Below the pieces are notes generated by a model. That model was not told the DNA's origin. It saw nothing but the letters and a program-made list of their open reading frames with translations, and did not search any database. Positions 1 to 6,410 of a stretch of 9,483 nucleotides of DNA are shown here, one piece after another. This stretch comes from Gammaproteobacteria bacterium (GTDB taxonomy: Bacteria; Pseudomonadota; Gammaproteobacteria; Steroidobacterales; Steroidobacteraceae), in assembly GCA_030039615.1 (NCBI GenBank), contig JASHVF010000194.1:1-9483 (forward strand). Direction: 5' to 3'. Both the position numbers and the translations under genes were made by a program. The stretch's first letter is position 1. Every line of letters begins with the position of its first letter.

Positions 1-3000
1 TGAGTCCGTTCCGCGCGAATTTCTCCGGGCAGGCGCTCGACCTCACGCACCGCTGGCACATCGTGGGCGATGCGAACGTCGAGAACTTCGACCTGCGCGC
101 CTGGGGAATCTCGGGACCGCTCGGCGTCATGAAGGCGCGCGTCGCGCTGGCCTGGAACGGCGACGGTTTCATCGGCCGCGGCAAGATCAACCCGACGGGC
201 CTGCATGCCGGAGAATTCGACGCGGAGTTCGACGGCTTTTTCGCCGGTCACGTGCTGACGGCGAAGCACATGGAAGCGCGCCATCCTTCCGGCGCGCACG
301 CGGTCGGCTCGGGCACCTTCGCCATCGTGCCGGACGGTCCGCGCCTCAACCTCGCCGGCAGCTGGGAGGATTTCCGCTGGCCGCTGACGGGCGAGGCCGC
401 GATGAAGAGCGCCGCCGGCAGCTTCACGCTGGAGGGCATCCTCCCCTATCACGTGCACGCGCAGGGTACGGCCACGGCCGCGGGCCTCACCGCCAGCAAC
501 GCCGACGTGACCGGCACGCTCGGCAAGGACAGCTTTGCCTTCGAGCGCGCCGAGCTCGACGTGCTCGACGGCCACGCCAGCGTGAGCGGCGCCGTCGCCT
601 GGGCGCCGCGCCCGAGCTGGTCGGTGGCGGGGCAACTGACCGGCATCAACCCCGCGCCGCTGCGGCCCGATCTGCCGGGGAGCGTCAGCGGCGCGTTCTC
701 GGTCTCGGGGCGCAGCTTCGATCCGCGCGGCGACCTGGCGGTGACGGTGGGCAACCTGAGCGGCAAGCTGCGCGCTGCACGCCTCAGCGGCGGCGGCTCG
801 GCGAGCCGCAGCGCCGGCGCCTGGCGCTTCGACCGGGTACGCGTGGCGCTCGGCGGCACCAGCCTCGCGCTCGACGGCAGCATCGCCGCGCAGCTCGACC
901 TGCGCTTCACGCTCGCCAGCTCCGACCTGTCGCTGCTCATGGCCGGCAGCCACGGCGAGCTCGAGAGTTCCGGCACGCTGCGCGGCACCAGCGCGGATCC
1001 GGTGGTCGTGGCGAACGCCCACGGCCACTCGCTGAGCTACGCGGGACTCTCGGTCGAGCGTCTCGATGCCGACATCGACTTCAACGCCTCCGATCCGCAG
1101 CGGCCCGCGAAGATCGACGCGCACCTGACGAACCTGCGCTTCGCGGGCCAGGCGCTCGATGCTGCGACCTTCACGCTCACGGGGCTGCCGGCCGACTACC
1201 ACGCGCATCTCGAGGCGCGCATGAGCGGACTCGCGCTGGCCGCGAACGCCGACGGCGCCTACGCGCGCGGACTCTTTCAGGGCGAGTTGCGCGCGCTCTC
1301 GCTCAAGGGACGTGACGCCCTCGACCTCTCGCTCGAGCACCCGGTGCAGCTGCTCGCCTCCGCCGAGCACCTGCGCGTCGAGTGGCTGTGCCTCGCAGGA
1401 ACGCCCGGCAGCGTGTGCGCGGATGCGGACTGGAGCCCGCAGCACTGGTCCGCAACGCTCATGAGCGACAAGCTGCCGCTCGGCGCACTCACCGCCGGCA
1501 TGACCCCGAGGGTGCAGTACCAGGGTACGGTCGATGTGCTGGTGCGCGCGGCCGGCGGCGCGCAGCTGCCGGTGACCGGCACGCTGCGCGCGCAGCTCAC
1601 CGACGCGGTGCTGTCCCACCAGCTGGTCAGCAGGAAGATCGAGCACACCCGCATCGGCTCCGGCACCATCACTGCGAGCGTGAACCCCGGCGACCTCACC
1701 GTGGCCGCGGTGCTCGAGGACGGCGACGTCGGCACCGTGCGGGCGCGCATCGATGCCCAGCGCGGCAAGGAGCGCTGGCAGGACCTGCCGCTCACCGGCG
1801 CGGTGCACGCCGAGACCTCGGACCTGGGTCTGCTGTCGCTCTATTACCCGGACATCGACCGCGCCGCGGGCGAGCTGCACGCCGACGTCAACATCGCGGG
1901 TACGCTCGGCGCGCCGCTGCTGAACGGCGTGGTGAAGCTCACCGGCGGCGAGCTTGACTTCTACCAGGTGAACCTCGGGCTGCGCCAGGTGACGCTCGAA
2001 GCACACCTGGGCAACGCCGGACTCGATTTCAGCGGCAGCGCCCACGCCGGCACCGGCAGCGCCGCCGCGAACGGCCACCTCGAGTGGCGCGACCTCTTGC
2101 CCTACGGCAAGGTGCACATCGAGGGCACCAGCCTGCGCGTGGCGGACACCCCGGAAGCGCAGATCGACGCCTCTCCGGATCTCACCTTCGAGGTCGCCGG
2201 CAGGCGCATCGAGGTGACCGGCAAGGTCACCGTGCCCTACGCGAAGATCGCACCCAAGGACATTACCAACGCGGTGCGCGCCTCACCCGACGAGGTGATC
2301 GTCGGCAGCGAGCAGACGAATCCCGCCGAGCGTTTCGAGGTGATGAGCACCATCACGCTCACCCTCGGCGACAAGGTCTCGATCGATGCCTCGGGTCTCA
2401 CCGGCCGCCTCACCGGCAGCGTCACCATCAAGAGCGGCTACGACGCCATCACGCGCGGCACCGGCGAGCTCTCGGTCGCCACCGGCCAGTACCTCGCCTA
2501 CGCGCGCAAGCTCGACATCGTGCGCGGGCGGCTGATCTTCGGCGGCGGCGCGATCGACGACCCGGGCGTCGATCTGCGCGCGCAGAAGGAGTTCCCGGAC
2601 GTCACCGCCGGCGTCAACGTACGCGGCACGCTGCAGCAGCCGCGCATGTCGTTCTTCTCCGATCCGCCGCTGCCGCAATCGCAGATCGTCTCGCTGATTC
2701 TTGCCGGCGGCTCGGCCCAGGGCACGCAGACCGGCAGCCAGGCAGCCCTCGGGCAGGGCGCGGCGCTGCTCGCCGCGGAGCTCGGCAAGGGCGTCGGGCT
2801 CCCGGACGTGAGCCTCGAGACCGATCCGGTGGCGAATGAGACCTCGCTGGTGCTCGGCCGCTATCTCACGCCGCGCCTCTACGTGAGCTACGGCGTGAGC
2901 CTCACCGAGACTCTCAACACGCTCAAGCTCCGCTATACGCTCGGCGACCACTGGGTCGTGCGCACCGAGCTCGGCACCGCGCGCGGCGCGGACCTCGTCT

Positions 3001-3017
3001 ACAGCATCACCAAGTAG
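1..3017 (+). CDS. tamB: Translocation and assembly module protein TamB (DUF490), 3' part only
   Basis: The reading frame is open from the left edge (first full codon at position 3), so the true start is outside the window. The GTG at 63 is only an internal valine. About 1004 residues are visible; TamB proteins usually run 1200-1400. TamB is an inner-membrane-anchored periplasmic protein that partners the Omp85 protein TamA in outer-membrane protein insertion, and AsmA/TamB-family proteins are also linked to phospholipid transport to the outer membrane. The visible part is a long run of repetitive beta-strand sequence with many Gly/Asp/Leu turns, as in the lipid-binding groove of this family. 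The C-terminal DUF490 region is clear: FGGGAIDDPGVDLRA near residue 846, RGTLQQPRMSFFSDPPLP near 874, a SLILAGG motif, then GRYLTPRLYVSYGVSLTET near 952 and a terminal beta strand ending ADLVYSI. The anchor helix and N-terminus are not visible. A tamA gene would be expected upstream, outside the window. Confidence 0.93.
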   Translation, partial: SPFRANFSGQALDLTHRWHIVGDANVENFDLRAWGISGPLGVMKARVALAWNGDGFIGRGKINPTGLHAGEFDAEFDGFFAGHVLTAKHMEARHPSGAHAVGSGTFAIVPDGPRLNLAGSWEDFRWPLTGEAAMKSAAGSFTLEGILPYHVHAQGTATAAGLTASNADVTGTLGKDSFAFERAELDVLDGHASVSGAVAWAPRPSWSVAGQLTGINPAPLRPDLPGSVSGAFSVSGRSFDPRGDLAVTVGNLSGKLRAARLSGGGSASRSAGAWRFDRVRVALGGTSLALDGSIAAQLDLRFTLASSDLSLLMAGSHGELESSGTLRGTSADPVVVANAHGHSLSYAGLSVERLDADIDFNASDPQRPAKIDAHLTNLRFAGQALDAATFTLTGLPADYHAHLEARMSGLALAANADGAYARGLFQGELRALSLKGRDALDLSLEHPVQLLASAEHLRVEWLCLAGTPGSVCADADWSPQHWSATLMSDKLPLGALTAGMTPRVQYQGTVDVLVRAAGGAQLPVTGTLRAQLTDAVLSHQLVSRKIEHTRIGSGTITASVNPGDLTVAAVLEDGDVGTVRARIDAQRGKERWQDLPLTGAVHAETSDLGLLSLYYPDIDRAAGELHADVNIAGTLGAPLLNGVVKLTGGELDFYQVNLGLRQVTLEAHLGNAGLDFSGSAHAGTGSAAANGHLEWRDLLPYGKVHIEGTSLRVADTPEAQIDASPDLTFEVAGRRIEVTGKVTVPYAKIAPKDITNAVRASPDEVIVGSEQTNPAERFEVMSTITLTLGDKVSIDASGLTGRLTGSVTIKSGYDAITRGTGELSVATGQYLAYARKLDIVRGRLIFGGGAIDDPGVDLRAQKEFPDVTAGVNVRGTLQQPRMSFFSDPPLPQSQIVSLILAGGSAQGTQTGSQAALGQGAALLAAELGKGVGLPDVSLETDPVANETSLVLGRYLTPRLYVSYGVSLTETLNTLKLRYTLGDHWVVRTELGTARGADLVYSITK

Positions 3018-3032
3018 CCTGGGTGCGGCTAC
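3014..3032. terminator. Possible shared hairpin across two convergent stop codons
   Basis: GTAGCC (3014-3019) and GGCTAC (3027-3032) form a 6-bp perfect inverted repeat around a 7-nt loop. Two further pairs follow beyond one mismatch. The stem contains the stop codon of tamB (TAG 3015-3017) and that of the opposing DUF3617 gene (TAG on the minus strand, 3029-3031). There is no T-run on either side, so it is not a classical intrinsic terminator. It may only slow or separate convergent transcription, or be chance. Confidence 0.3.
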
Positions 3033-3499
3033 CTGCTGCAGTCGCCGACCCGCCGTGCGCTGATCTTGACGGTGACCGTCCGCCCCTGGTCGCTGGTCGT
3101 GACCATGGTCCCCTGGAAGGCATCGGCCGCGAAGCTGCCCTCGAAGTGCGCGCTGTTGTGCTCGCACTGCGTGGTGAACTTCAGCTCGCCCCCCGAGACC
3201 GAGTGCTCGGTCACCTTGCAGCTCTGCGGCTGGTTGCTGCGCCCCTGGGAGATCTGCTGGCTGATGTGATCGACGTCATCCTGGCTGATGCACTGCTGCC
3301 GGACGTTCGACTTCTGCATCATGGCGAGCGCCTGCGGCGGCATCTTGGCGACCAGCTCCGGGGGTAGCTGCATGTCGGTGGTGAGCTCGTAGAGCCCGGG
3401 CTTGAGTCCCACGGCCTGCGCGTACAGGGCGGAGGTCAGGCCGGCCGCAGCCAGGGCCGCGAGCCGGGTGCTGGCGCGCTGCGTGCGTCGTGACTGCAT
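3029..3499 (-). CDS. Exported DUF3617-family protein
   Basis: This encodes a 156-residue protein starting at the minus-strand ATG at 3497-3499. That start was chosen because a G-rich ribosome binding site (GGGGGG, 3503-3508) lies 3 nt upstream and because it begins a good signal peptide. An upstream in-frame ATG at 3616 would add 39 Arg-rich residues and lacks these signals. The N-terminus has basic residues (RR, R8, R12), a hydrophobic Leu/Ala stretch at about 13-25 and an AQA site, predicting cleavage after residue 29. The mature protein opens with LKPGLYELTTDMQLPPELV, typical of DUF3617. It has four cysteines (QQCIS, SCKV, TQCE, GDC), suggesting two disulfides in the periplasm, and ends in a beta-rich half. 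The molecular function of DUF3617 proteins is unknown. It is divergent from argR and convergent with tamB, and nothing ties it to arginine synthesis. Confidence 0.85.
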   Translation of the reverse strand: MQSRRTQRASTRLAALAAAGLTSALYAQAVGLKPGLYELTTDMQLPPELVAKMPPQALAMMQKSNVRQQCISQDDVDHISQQISQGRSNQPQSCKVTEHSVSGGELKFTTQCEHNSAHFEGSFAADAFQGTMVTTSDQGRTVTVKISARRVGDCSR

Positions 3500-3545
3500 G
3501 TTCCCCCCGGTCGATGGCGCCGCCTGGCAGGACCGGCGGCGCGGC

Positions 3546-3551
3546 ATTGTA
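3546..3551 (-). promoter_or_regulatory. Candidate -10 box for the DUF3617 gene
   Basis: Read on the minus strand this is TACAAT, five of six matches to TATAAT, in an otherwise GC-rich stretch. Transcription would start near 3539, giving a leader of about 40 nt that includes the G-rich ribosome binding site. The -35 position about 17 bp upstream (near 3569-3574) reads TCAAGG, a poor match, so the promoter may be weak or activated. Confidence 0.4.
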
Positions 3552-3570
3552 GCCCAGCGGCCGCGCGCCC

Positions 3571-3600
3571 TTGACGCCCGCGCATTAATATGCACAAGAT
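3571..3600 (+). promoter_or_regulatory. Candidate sigma70-type promoter of the arg operon
   Basis: TTGACG (3571-3576) matches the -35 consensus at five of six positions. With an 18-bp spacer the -10 would be CAAGAT (3595-3600), a weak three of six. Transcription would begin near 3607, leaving a leader of only about 12 nt before argR. The assignment is tentative, but the ARG boxes fall between and over these elements, as expected for repression by occlusion. Confidence 0.35.
3579..3596 (+). promoter_or_regulatory. ARG box 1 (ArgR operator half of a tandem pair)
   Basis: This 18-bp site has half-sites CGCAT (3581-3585) and ATGCA (3590-3594) around the A/T core TAAT. It fits the ArgR box plan of TGAAT, four A/T bases, ATTCA, with GC-leaning half-sites. 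It stands out as an AT-rich island in the GC-rich intergenic region. The second box begins 3 bp downstream. ArgR-arginine hexamers are known to bind such pairs. Confidence 0.7.
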
Positions 3601-3617
3601 GCGCATCTTTATGCACG
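3600..3617 (+). promoter_or_regulatory. ARG box 2 (ArgR operator half of a tandem pair)
   Basis: The half-sites are identical to box 1: CGCAT (3602-3606) and ATGCA (3611-3615), with core CTTT. The centre-to-centre distance from box 1 is 21 bp, two helical turns, which is the classic spacing of paired E. coli ARG boxes. The box ends 1 bp before the argR start codon, so binding would cover the transcription start and the first codon region. Direct autorepression of argR and the downstream genes is inferred. Confidence 0.7.
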
Positions 3618-3618
3618 G

Positions 3619-4083
3619 ATGCGACAGCCGATGCTGAACGATGCCGAACAACTGGAGCGCCGCGGCGCCATCGTGCGCATCCTGCGCGCCGGCCTGGTGC
3701 GCAAGCAGCAGGATCTGGTGCGGCTCCTCAAGAAGGAAGGGCACGATGTCACGCAGTCCTCCGTGAGCCGCGACCTGCGCGACCTCGGCGTGCTCAAGGC
3801 GAGCGGCCGCTACGTGCTGGCGCCGGATGAGCTGACGCGCGCCAACGGCGATTTCGCCGCCCTCGCCCAGTTCGCCCGCGGGCTGCGCCGCGCCGGGCCC
3901 TCGATCACGGTGCTGCGCACCACCATCGGCGCGGCCCAGTCGGTCGCCGTGGCGATCGACAAGGCCGAATGGCCCGAGGTCGCCGGCACCATCTCGGGCG
4001 ACGACACCATCTTCATTGCCACCGCCAACGTTCGCGCGCAGGATGAGCTGGTCGCCCGCCTGCGCTCACTCTTCAGGATCTAA
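3619..4083 (+). CDS. argR: Arginine repressor ArgR
   Basis: This is a 154-residue transcriptional regulator of normal length for the family. The N-terminal winged helix carries the recognition-helix motif QSSVSRDLRDLGV at residues 46-58. The C-terminal oligomerisation and arginine-binding domain carries GTISGDDTIFIA from residue 123; Asp128 and Asp129 match the arginine-contacting aspartates of E. coli ArgR. With bound arginine, such hexamers repress biosynthetic genes. ATG 3619 is the longest start; ATG 3631 (MLNDAEQ) is an alternative. Neither has a good Shine-Dalgarno sequence, so translation may be weak or near-leaderless. It is the first gene of the arg operon, with its start abutting two ARG boxes, which indicates autoregulation. 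The stop is 4 nt from argG. Identification is firm; the exact start is uncertain. Confidence 0.95.
   Translation: MRQPMLNDAEQLERRGAIVRILRAGLVRKQQDLVRLLKKEGHDVTQSSVSRDLRDLGVLKASGRYVLAPDELTRANGDFAALAQFARGLRRAGPSITVLRTTIGAAQSVAVAIDKAEWPEVAGTISGDDTIFIATANVRAQDELVARLRSLFRI
4075..4078 (+). promoter_or_regulatory. Ribosome binding site of argG inside the argR end
   Basis: AGGA lies 9 nt before ATG 4088, within the last codons of argR. It supports the ATG at 4088 as the argG start rather than upstream in-frame codons overlapping argR, and suggests translational coupling. Confidence 0.5.
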
Positions 4084-4087
4084 AGCC

Positions 4088-5335
4088 ATGTCCGCGAGCC
4101 CGAGCAGCGCCACCGGCGCGGCCGCCACCCCCATCGTCCTCGCCTATTCCGGCGGCCTCGACACCTCGTTCCTGGTGCCGTGGATCGCCGAGACCACGCG
4201 CCGCCCGGTGATCACCGTCACGGTCGACACCGGCGGGATCGATGCCGCCGCGGCGCGCACCCTGGCCGAGCGCGCCCGCGCGCTCGGCGCCGTGGCGCAC
4301 CACCAGGTGGACGCGCGCGCCGCCTACTTCGAGCAGGTGCTGCGCTTCCTCATCATGGGCAACGTGCGCCGCGGCCAGCTCTACCCGCTGTGCGTCGGCG
4401 CCGAGCGCGTCATGCAGGCGCAGACCATCGCCCGCATGGCGCGTGAGCTCAAGTCCGACACCATCGCGCACGGCTGCACCGCCGCCGGCAACGACCAGGT
4501 GCGCTTCGAGGTGGCGCTGCGCACGCTCGCTCCCGACTTGAGCGTTCTGGCGCCGGTACGCGACCACGCCTTCAAGCGCGCCGCGGAGCTCGAGTATCTC
4601 GAGGCACGCGGCCTGCCGATTCCGCCGACCGGCGCCGCCTACTCGGTGAACCGCGGACTCTGGGGCGTAACGATCGGCGGCAAGGAGACGCTCACCTCCG
4701 GCGGCAGCATCCCGGACGATGCCTGGCTGCTGACGCGCGAGGCTTTCAGCCGGCCGCGCGCTCCGTCGCGTCACCTCATCCGCTTCGAGAAGGGGCGTCC
4801 GGCCGCGCTCGACGGGCGCGCCGGCGCGCCGGTCGAGATCATCGAAAAGCTCGAGGCACTGGCCGCGCCCTACGGCATCGGCCGCGGCATCCACCTCGGC
4901 GACACCATCATCGGTACCAAGGGGCGGGTGGCGTTCGAGGCGCCGGCGGCCGAGGTGCTGCTGACCGCGCATCGCGAGCTCGAGAAGCTCACTCTCACCG
5001 GGCGGCAGCAGCGCATCAAGGAGCTCGTGGCCTCGCCCTACGGCGACCTGGTGCACGAGGGCCAGCTGCTCGACCCGGTCTGCCGCGACATCGAGGCGCT
5101 GCTCATCTCCTCGCAGGAGCGCGTGACCGGCGAGGTACATTGCAGGCTGCAGACCGGGAGCCTGTTCATCGAGGGAGTGGAGTCGCCCTACTCGCTCATG
5201 GCCGCCTCGCGCGGCGTGTACGGGGAGGCTGCCGGCGAATGGTCGGCGGCCGATGCCCTCGGCTTCTCGCGCATCGTCTCCCTGCCGGGAGTCTTCTATA
5301 CGCGTGCCGGCCACAAGGCCGCGCCGGAGGCGTGA
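4088..5335 (+). CDS. argG: Argininosuccinate synthase
   Basis: This 415-residue cytoplasmic enzyme condenses citrulline and aspartate with ATP hydrolysis to AMP, giving argininosuccinate, the penultimate compound of arginine synthesis. The ATP-binding PP-loop AYSGGLDTS is at residues 19-27. The second family signature is at 129-140 (GCTAAGNDQVRF) and keeps GND and RF, but has Ala where E. coli-type enzymes carry Lys before GND. A TGGID segment and GDTIIGTKGR are also typical. By recall, the GCT/GST...GNDQVRF form is shared with Xanthomonas and Bacteroidetes ArgG, whose arginine genes also use acylornithine transcarbamylases. Start ATG 4088 is favoured by AGGA 9 nt upstream and by family length after a roughly 14-residue Ala/Ser-rich extension. 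It lies 4 nt after argR and is followed almost directly by the P-loop gene. Confidence 0.95.
   Translation: MSASPSSATGAAATPIVLAYSGGLDTSFLVPWIAETTRRPVITVTVDTGGIDAAAARTLAERARALGAVAHHQVDARAAYFEQVLRFLIMGNVRRGQLYPLCVGAERVMQAQTIARMARELKSDTIAHGCTAAGNDQVRFEVALRTLAPDLSVLAPVRDHAFKRAAELEYLEARGLPIPPTGAAYSVNRGLWGVTIGGKETLTSGGSIPDDAWLLTREAFSRPRAPSRHLIRFEKGRPAALDGRAGAPVEIIEKLEALAAPYGIGRGIHLGDTIIGTKGRVAFEAPAAEVLLTAHRELEKLTLTGRQQRIKELVASPYGDLVHEGQLLDPVCRDIEALLISSQERVTGEVHCRLQTGSLFIEGVESPYSLMAASRGVYGEAAGEWSAADALGFSRIVSLPGVFYTRAGHKAAPEA
5326..5330 (+). promoter_or_regulatory. Strong ribosome binding site deciding a GTG start
   Basis: GGAGG lies in the last codons of argG. It is 6 nt before GTG 5337, 9 nt before GTG 5340 and 15 nt before ATG 5346. 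The spacing favours one of the two GTG codons over the ATG as start of the next gene. Confidence 0.6.
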
Positions 5336-5339
5336 CGTG

Positions 5340-6410
5340 GTGAGCATGCGTTCCGTCATCGTCGACAAGCTCGCCTCGGTCACCCAGGCCTGCGGCCTCG
5401 CGCACGAGGTGCGCATCTCCGCGGACATCCCCGCCGAGGAGGGCGTGGTGGTGGTGGTCGAGGTGCTCAACAACAAGTCGACCTACAACACGCTCGAGCT
5501 GGTGAGCGGCCGCATGGCCAAGGTCGGCAAGGGCGACGTCGTCGCCGGCGCCCTCGGTCACCGCCAGGCGCTGTTCGGCTACTCCGGCCACGTACCCGAG
5601 TCCGTCAAGCCCGGCGACATCATCCAGATGCTCAACATCGGCGGCGTGCTCGGGGTGTGCGACTCGATCAACCCGGAGAAGGGCAAGCCGTTCGACTGCC
5701 GCGTGCTGGGCGTCGCTCTCAACTTCCCCTACCTCGGCGAGCGCATCGGCGTGCCGGCGCGCGCCGGCTACAAGCGGCTCGACGCTGCCGCCCCGCTCGA
5801 TTCCAGGGGTATTCCGGTAGTGGCCCTGGCCGGCAGCTGCATGGAAGCCGGCAAGACCGCCGCCGCCTGCGCCATCATCGCGCGCATGCGCCACCGCGGG
5901 CTCACCGTCGACGCCTTCAAGGCGACCGGCGTATCGCTGCGCCGTGACATCCTCGCGATGGAGGACGCCGGCGCGCGGCGCTGCGCGATCTTCACCGACC
6001 TGGGTGTCGTCACCACGACGCGCGCCAACGGCCCGGCGCTGACCCGCACCATGGTGACCGAGCTCGCCGCCGGCAAGCCCGACGTGCTGGTGTTCGAGCT
6101 CGGCGACGGGATCCTCGGCACCTACGGTGTCGATGCCATCCTCGAATGCCCGGATATCCGCGCCGCGCTCACCGGAGTGGTGCTCTCGGCCAACGACCCG
6201 GTGGCGGCCTGGGGCGGGGTGAAGCTGCTGCGCGAGCGCTTCGCCATCGAGCCCTGCGTCGTGACCGGGCCGTGCACCGACAACCAGGTGGGCGTCGAGA
6301 TCATCACCCGGCAGATGGGCGTGCCGGCCTGCAACGCGATCGGCAACGCGGCGGCGCTCGGCGATCGCGTCATCGAGGCGCTCGGCCTCGCGGCGGCGGC
6401 GGCGGCATGA
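5340..6410 (+). CDS. Uncharacterised P-loop protein of the arg operon (BioD/DUF1611-like C-terminal domain)
   Basis: About 356 residues; I do not recognise a named family over its full length. GTG 5340 is used as start from the ribosome binding site; GTG 5337 and ATG 5346 are alternatives. Residues 1 to about 150 are Val/Gly-rich and probably beta-stranded (EEGVVVVVEVLNNKST, LGHRQALFGYSGHVP, VKPGDIIQMLNIGG). From about residue 160 comes a nucleotide-binding domain: P-loop GSCMEAGKT at 165-173, spaced like dethiobiotin synthetase GTDTEVGKT, then DAFKATGVS at 191-199, FELGDGILG near 252-260 and SANDP near 284. The P-loop plus ATG pattern recalls the C-terminal domain of DUF1611 proteins, among which DgcN is reported to be a D-glutamate N-acetyltransferase. 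No signal peptide or membrane segment is seen. It sits between argG and argC (ATGA overlap), so a role in forming N-acyl-glutamate or another arginine step is inferred, not shown. It ends in an Ala run. Confidence 0.8.
   Translation: MSMRSVIVDKLASVTQACGLAHEVRISADIPAEEGVVVVVEVLNNKSTYNTLELVSGRMAKVGKGDVVAGALGHRQALFGYSGHVPESVKPGDIIQMLNIGGVLGVCDSINPEKGKPFDCRVLGVALNFPYLGERIGVPARAGYKRLDAAAPLDSRGIPVVALAGSCMEAGKTAAACAIIARMRHRGLTVDAFKATGVSLRRDILAMEDAGARRCAIFTDLGVVTTTRANGPALTRTMVTELAAGKPDVLVFELGDGILGTYGVDAILECPDIRAALTGVVLSANDPVAAWGGVKLLRERFAIEPCVVTGPCTDNQVGVEIITRQMGVPACNAIGNAAALGDRVIEALGLAAAAAA

Noticed and set aside
2283..3167. Minus-strand open frame crossing the end of tamB and of the DUF3617 gene
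   Set aside because: It overlaps two supported genes, is out of frame with the DUF3617 gene on the same strand, and reads as Arg/Ala-rich filler.
3500..3616. N-terminal extension of the DUF3617 protein to the upstream ATG at 3616
   Set aside because: The added 39 residues are Arg-rich, would run through the ARG boxes and bury the signal peptide, while the ATG at 3499 has a G-rich ribosome binding site.
3589..3616. Direct repeat TATGCAC at 3589 and 3610 as a separate repeat element
   Set aside because: The 21-bp periodicity is fully explained by the right halves of the two ARG boxes.
4073..5476. Long open frame (467 codons) on the minus strand opposite argG
   Set aside because: Its composition is low-complexity Arg/Ala/Glu/His-rich, it has no motif, and it covers a firmly identified argG. 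It is treated as a codon-bias shadow.
6391..6407. GCG/GCC run at the end of the P-loop gene as a phase-variable repeat
   Set aside because: It encodes a short poly-Ala tail of about six residues. It is short and imperfect as a tract, common in high-GC genes, and the downstream argC start does not depend on it strongly enough to argue for switching.
5340..6410. Calling the P-loop gene dethiobiotin synthetase (bioD) or a cobyrinate-type amidase
   Set aside because: Only the P-loop spacing matches. The extra N-terminal domain of about 150 residues, the FELGDGILG region and the arg operon setting do not fit, and no glutamine-amidotransferase cysteine motif is seen.
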